Positions 6,322 to 9,071 of a stretch of DNA of 9,071 nt are shown here, piece after piece (within the stretch, counting starts at the first letter, position 1; each line of letters starts with the position of its first letter). The DNA comes from an uncultured Acetatifactor sp. (lineage in GTDB: Bacteria > Bacillota > Clostridia > Lachnospirales > Lachnospiraceae): contig CAJTMX010000064.1 in the NCBI GenBank assembly GCA_910577235.1, positions 1 to 9,071 on the forward strand. Reading direction: 5' to 3'. The position numbers were made by a program, and so were the translations under genes. Below the pieces are notes generated by a model, which worked only from the letters and a program-made list of their open reading frames with translations, was not told the DNA's origin and searched no databases.

Positions 6322-7254
6322 TCAGCGGCCTTTCTTCCGCTTTTGAGGCTTTTTCTGCCCTTTCTGACGGTCTTTCAAGTGCTGCTCCAGCGTTTTGGGC
6401 GGCAGATCGTCAACGGCGATAATCACATTTTTGGGCGGTACGCCCTTGAGCATATCGCGGATTTCCTTGGACTTGTCCTGTTCCATCTCGGCCTCCTTTC
6501 TTGCAGCATCCTCAGCGGCAAAACGATGTTCCAACTGCTCCACATTCCAGTTATCCTTGAAACGGCCTAATGCGCTGTGTCCGAATTGGTCTAAAGCCCG
6601 CTTGTCCAGTTCACGCAGTCTGGCCCACAACTCCGGGTGATGACAGCGCAGATTTTTCAACTCGCCTATCCGCTGAAAGGGACAGCACCAGCAGGAACAG
6701 CGGTGATAAATCTCATAGAGGCCGTTCCAGTCAAAGCCCCGGTCATAGCAGATTTTCAATGCCTGGGCCTCGGTGATGCCCCATTCAACAAGGGGGTAAA
6801 TCTCATCTTTTATGCGGGCCGGTTCATCTGCCGCTATGCCAACATAGTGCAGGGCGTTCTTCGCCTTTTTCAGTCGATTGACTTCCTTGGCGATCAGATG
6901 GGTTTTGAGCTGTCCGGTACACCAGCGCACACGAATACCCGGCCAGCCGTTCCCATAGGGCGGTACACCCAGCTTTGCCCGGTTTTCAAGTGTTTTCGGT
7001 TTTTCTTTCGGCTGGTCGAACATAAGCCATTCAAAACCCTTGGGGTGGCGCAGGATCGTCAGGTGGATGCCGCGCTCCTGATACAATACCTGGTCGATTT
7101 TGTCCCAATGGCGGTACATTTCGGGAAATTCCATGCCTGTGTCCGCCGTGAGAACGCAGTCAATGGGCATCCCGGCCTCCAGCATAAGCAGGAGCATGGC
7201 CGTCGAGTCCTTGCCCCCTGAGCAGGAGACGGCGTGGTAGTATTTGTCAGCTAC
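6322..7254 (-). CDS. PAPS-reductase/ATP-pyrophosphatase-family protein with non-standard start
   Basis: About 310 residues counted from GTA at 7254-7252. The PP-loop SGGKDS (12-17) binds ATP in this family. An acidic TADTGMEFPEMY segment (37-48) follows, then WCTGQLK (C112), GIAADEPARI (139-148) and a Cys cluster C186-S-C-W-C-C191 that could hold zinc or an iron-sulfur centre. A basic Lys/Arg tail closes it. The family includes sulfate-assimilation PAPS reductases and DndC-type sulfur-transfer enzymes; the substrate here is unknown, and with no sulfate genes nearby assimilation is unlikely. The frame opens after a TGA at 7263-7261. AGCAGGTGA (7269-7261) is an excellent ribosome binding site, but the codon six bases later is GTA. 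The first in-frame ATG (7197) would delete the PP-loop. The gene may therefore be poorly expressed or recently damaged. Confidence 0.75.
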   Translation of the reverse strand, partial: VADKYYHAVSCSGGKDSTAMLLLMLEAGMPIDCVLTADTGMEFPEMYRHWDKIDQVLYQERGIHLTILRHPKGFEWLMFDQPKEKPKTLENRAKLGVPPYGNGWPGIRVRWCTGQLKTHLIAKEVNRLKKAKNALHYVGIAADEPARIKDEIYPLVEWGITEAQALKICYDRGFDWNGLYEIYHRCSCWCCPFQRIGELKNLRCHHPELWARLRELDKRALDQFGHSALGRFKDNWNVEQLEHRFAAEDAARKEAEMEQDKSKEIRDMLKGVPPKNVIIAVDDLPPKTLEQHLKDRQKGQKKPQKRKKGR

Positions 7255-7260
7255 GGGCCG

Positions 7261-7269
7261 TCACCTGCT
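7261..7269 (-). promoter_or_regulatory. Shine-Dalgarno site of PAPS-reductase-like gene
   Basis: AGCAGGTGA on the minus strand differs in one base from the full AGGAGGTGA complement of 16S rRNA. Only six bases separate it from the GTA codon that begins the VADKYYHAVSCSGGKDS reading. It argues that GTA, or an ancestral ATG/GTG at that place, is the start. Confidence 0.6.
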
Positions 7270-7278
7270 TTCGGGCAG

Positions 7279-7301
7279 AAAAAAAGCGCCCCTTTGGGCG
7301 C
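7279..7301 (-). terminator. Intrinsic terminator after the ParB-fusion gene
   Basis: On the minus strand, GCGCCC and GGGCGC (7301-7296 and 7291-7286) pair around a four-base loop and are followed by seven T's (7285-7279). This is a textbook Rho-independent terminator 39 bp after the ParB stop codon. The PAPS-reductase-like gene beginning 25 bp later therefore depends on read-through or on an unseen promoter in a very short gap. Confidence 0.88.
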
Positions 7302-7340
7302 ACGTTGCGGGGACGATCCGGCTGCTGGTCGGGCTGATAA

Positions 7341-9071
7341 TCACCGGGTCGGACCGCTTTTCTTGAAAATCGCTGCTTTCTGCTGCTCTTTCATCTGCCG
7401 CTGGCGGCGCTCCTCCAGCGCCGAGTACACGCTTTCCTCAATCTCACGGGGGGTCATGGACACATCGGGGAAATACTTGCGGAGGCGGTCCCCGGTCAAA
7501 ATCACCTTGGTCACTTCGGGCCGCTCCTGCGTCCCCTTGAACGGGTCGTCATCCCTCTCCAGGGTGGGAGCATCATGGGCGGGCGGTTCAGCGCCCTGCT
7601 CCGGGGCGGGAGCTTTTTCCGGCTCCTCCCACGGGGGAATGTCTGCGGCGGGGGGCGTGTCCGGGGTCTGGGGAACATCGGGAGAGGCGGGAATGGGCGG
7701 CTGGGGGGCCGGTTCGCCAGCGGGTTCCGGGGACGCGCCGGTGGTGGGGGCCTCCGGCTGCTGTACCGGCTCCGGCTGCTTGGGTGCGATGTCCTTATCG
7801 TCCAAAATCTTCCGCAATTCCATTTCGTCCAGCTTCTTGCCCTCGCCCTCGGCTTTCTTCATGCGGATAATGCGGTCAGTGGTGGTCTTATAGCCCAGGT
7901 CAAGCAGGTGCAGAACGGATTCCTGCGTCTTGGGCTTCAGCGCGGACATTTCGGCTGCGGTGGAAATGGAGAGCTTGCCCTCGTCAACCAGGTCGCACAC
8001 GCCCTTGATTGCCTCTGACATACGGATCAGGCGGTTGAGCTTGGAGACGGTCATGCCCATTTCCTGCGCCAGCTTTGCGTCGCTTTGCAGCTCATTTGCG
8101 GAAAAGCCTTTCTTTCTGCGGCCCGCCTTCTGCTTCATGCCCTCCATCTTCATCCGCAGGGCGCGGGACAGGTCATAGCTGGAAATTTTGTCCCGGTGCA
8201 GGTTTCCGTCCGCCACGATGATCTTGGCGTCCGCGTCGCCAATTTTCTGGATAATGGTGGGGACGGCCTGGTTGAGCATGGTGGCGGCAATATGGCGGCG
8301 CTGGCCGGACAGGATTTCCAGCCCGCCCTTTTCGTTGAACCGGGCCAGCACCGGGTCTTTGATGCCCACCAATTCAATGGATTTCAAAAGCTCCTTGAAG
8401 TTCTCGCTTTCAACATCCACGGAAAAATTGTTGTAGCTGGATTTCTCCAGATAGGCCGGGTGGAGGGTGATAAAATAGGACTCGCCCTCTTTCGGGGTGG
8501 GCAGAGTTTTCCGCGCCGCCTCGTCAGGGGCCGTGAGGCGCTTCTCAAAAATCTGCGTGATAGCAGTCCCGGCAGGTCCCTCCTTGGCAGCGGTCAGGGC
8601 TTCGCCCTTATCCTGACCGGGAGGGTCTGTCTCTGCCGTACCGCCTTTTTGGGCCTCTCGCTCCGCTTTGTCAGCATTGGCGAGGTCAGTCAGGGAAATG
8701 GGTTGGCCGGACTTCGCTTGGGCCTCCAGCTCGGCAACGGTAGGTGTATCCTTTTCACCGGGGGCGGCAGGGGTCTTGTCCTCCTTGGGCGTATCGCCGG
8801 GGGCGGCAGGAGCCTTGTCCTCCTTGGGTTTCTCGCCGGGGGCGGCAGGGGCCTTGTCCTCCTTGGGTTTCTCGCCGGGGGCGGCGGGGGCCTTGTCCTC
8901 CTTGGGCGTATCGCCGGGGGCAGCGGGGGTCTTGTCCTCTTTGGGCTTCTCGCCGGGGGCGGCGGGGGCTTTGTCCTCCTTGGGTTTCTCGCCGGGGGCG
9001 GCAGGGGCCTTGTCCTCCTTGGGCTTCTCGCCGGGGGCGGCGGGGGCCTTGTCCTCCTTGGTCTTATCGCC
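7341..9071 (-). CDS. ParB-domain protein fused to a repeat-bearing N-terminal region, 5' end beyond window
   Basis: The minus-strand frame is open from the window edge to TGA at 7343-7341 (576 residues visible). Residues 4-107 are eight 13-residue repeats (consensus PKEDKAPAAPGEK). Residues 108-190 contain TVAELEAQAKSGQPISLTDL and AITQIFEKRLTAP. The ParB/KorB N-terminal domain runs from about 198 (YFITLHPAYL...NNFSV) through LSGQRRHIAA (255-264) and GNLHRDKISSYDLSRAL (289-305), then a helix-turn-helix AKLAQEMGMTVSKLNRLIRM (332-351). A Pro-rich linker (about 436-495) precedes a helical C-terminus ending SGPTR. ParB-type proteins bind palindromic DNA and act in partition or repression. No ATG, GTG or TTG occurs in frame between 8421 and the edge. 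GTG 8420 has no suitably spaced ribosome binding site and would cut the domain, so I read this as one fusion protein. Confidence 0.83.
   Translation of the reverse strand, partial: GDKTKEDKAPAAPGEKPKEDKAPAAPGEKPKEDKAPAAPGEKPKEDKTPAAPGDTPKEDKAPAAPGEKPKEDKAPAAPGEKPKEDKAPAAPGDTPKEDKTPAAPGEKDTPTVAELEAQAKSGQPISLTDLANADKAEREAQKGGTAETDPPGQDKGEALTAAKEGPAGTAITQIFEKRLTAPDEAARKTLPTPKEGESYFITLHPAYLEKSSYNNFSVDVESENFKELLKSIELVGIKDPVLARFNEKGGLEILSGQRRHIAATMLNQAVPTIIQKIGDADAKIIVADGNLHRDKISSYDLSRALRMKMEGMKQKAGRRKKGFSANELQSDAKLAQEMGMTVSKLNRLIRMSEAIKGVCDLVDEGKLSISTAAEMSALKPKTQESVLHLLDLGYKTTTDRIIRMKKAEGEGKKLDEMELRKILDDKDIAPKQPEPVQQPEAPTTGASPEPAGEPAPQPPIPASPDVPQTPDTPPAADIPPWEEPEKAPAPEQGAEPPAHDAPTLERDDDPFKGTQERPEVTKVILTGDRLRKYFPDVSMTPREIEESVYSALEERRQRQMKEQQKAAIFKKSGPTR
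8751..9062 (-). repeat. Eight tandem 39-bp repeats encoding PKEDKAPAAPGEK units
   Basis: Eight consecutive in-frame 39-bp units encode 13 residues each. The first begins TKEDK instead of PKEDK. Variants are TPAAPGDT (unit 4), APAAPGDT (unit 7) and TPAAPGEK (unit 8); the rest read APAAPGEK. The product is a disordered, alternating-charge Pro/Ala linker ahead of the ParB region. The units are close to identical at DNA level, so copy number probably changes by slippage or unequal recombination. Confidence 0.93.

Noticed and set aside
8418..8420. GTG as the start of a free-standing ParB gene
   Set aside because: The nearest GGAG is about 25 bases away, and the start would remove the first strand of the ParB domain, which is encoded in frame just upstream.
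8751..9062. CRISPR array or intergenic repeat array
   Set aside because: The 39-bp units are directly tandem with no unique spacers, keep the reading frame and encode a regular 13-residue unit.

Overview
The window looks like the mobilization and accessory part of a conjugative (Tn1549/CTn-like) element from a GC-rich gut Clostridia host such as an Oscillospiraceae or Lachnospiraceae bacterium. This rests on the gene set: PcfB family protein, MOBP-type relaxase, MobC, LPD28, ArdC-like antirestriction protein, DUF3846, DUF3560, PAPS-reductase-like protein and ParB. Nothing in the window gives the host directly, and no integrase or attachment site is present. Nine of the ten genes are on the minus strand, so transcription runs from the right end to the left.

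Right part (7341-9071): a long open frame runs in from outside the window. It carries eight 13-residue Pro/Lys/Glu repeats, a short conserved-looking segment and then a ParB/KorB-type domain. It ends before an intrinsic terminator (7279-7301). A PAPS-reductase-like gene follows (7254-6322); its only good ribosome binding site points to a GTA codon.

Middle (6241-3114): a tightly packed operon encodes DUF3560, DUF3846, an ArdC-like zinc metallopeptidase, an LPD28-domain protein and a 197-residue protein I do not recognise. Several stop codons overlap the next gene's ribosome binding site, which suggests coupled translation. Such leading-region genes usually help an element establish itself in a new host.

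Between 3113 and 2240 lies a strongly structured non-coding segment (three hairpins, candidate oriT). Next to it is an AT-rich VanZ-family gene on the plus strand with its own near-consensus promoter, best read as an inserted cargo gene. The mobilization operon follows on the minus strand: mobC, relaxase (TTG start) and a PcfB family gene cut by the left edge.

The most unusual signal is a near-perfect odd-centred palindrome (half-site AAATRCGTCTCAC around a single G/C). It occurs three times: before the DUF3560 operon, before mobC, and on the far side of the VanZ gene. It marks operon boundaries, and its symmetry recalls KorB operators and parS sites. I propose, as inference, that it is the binding site of the element's own ParB-fusion protein. 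The competing reading is a bidirectional terminator.
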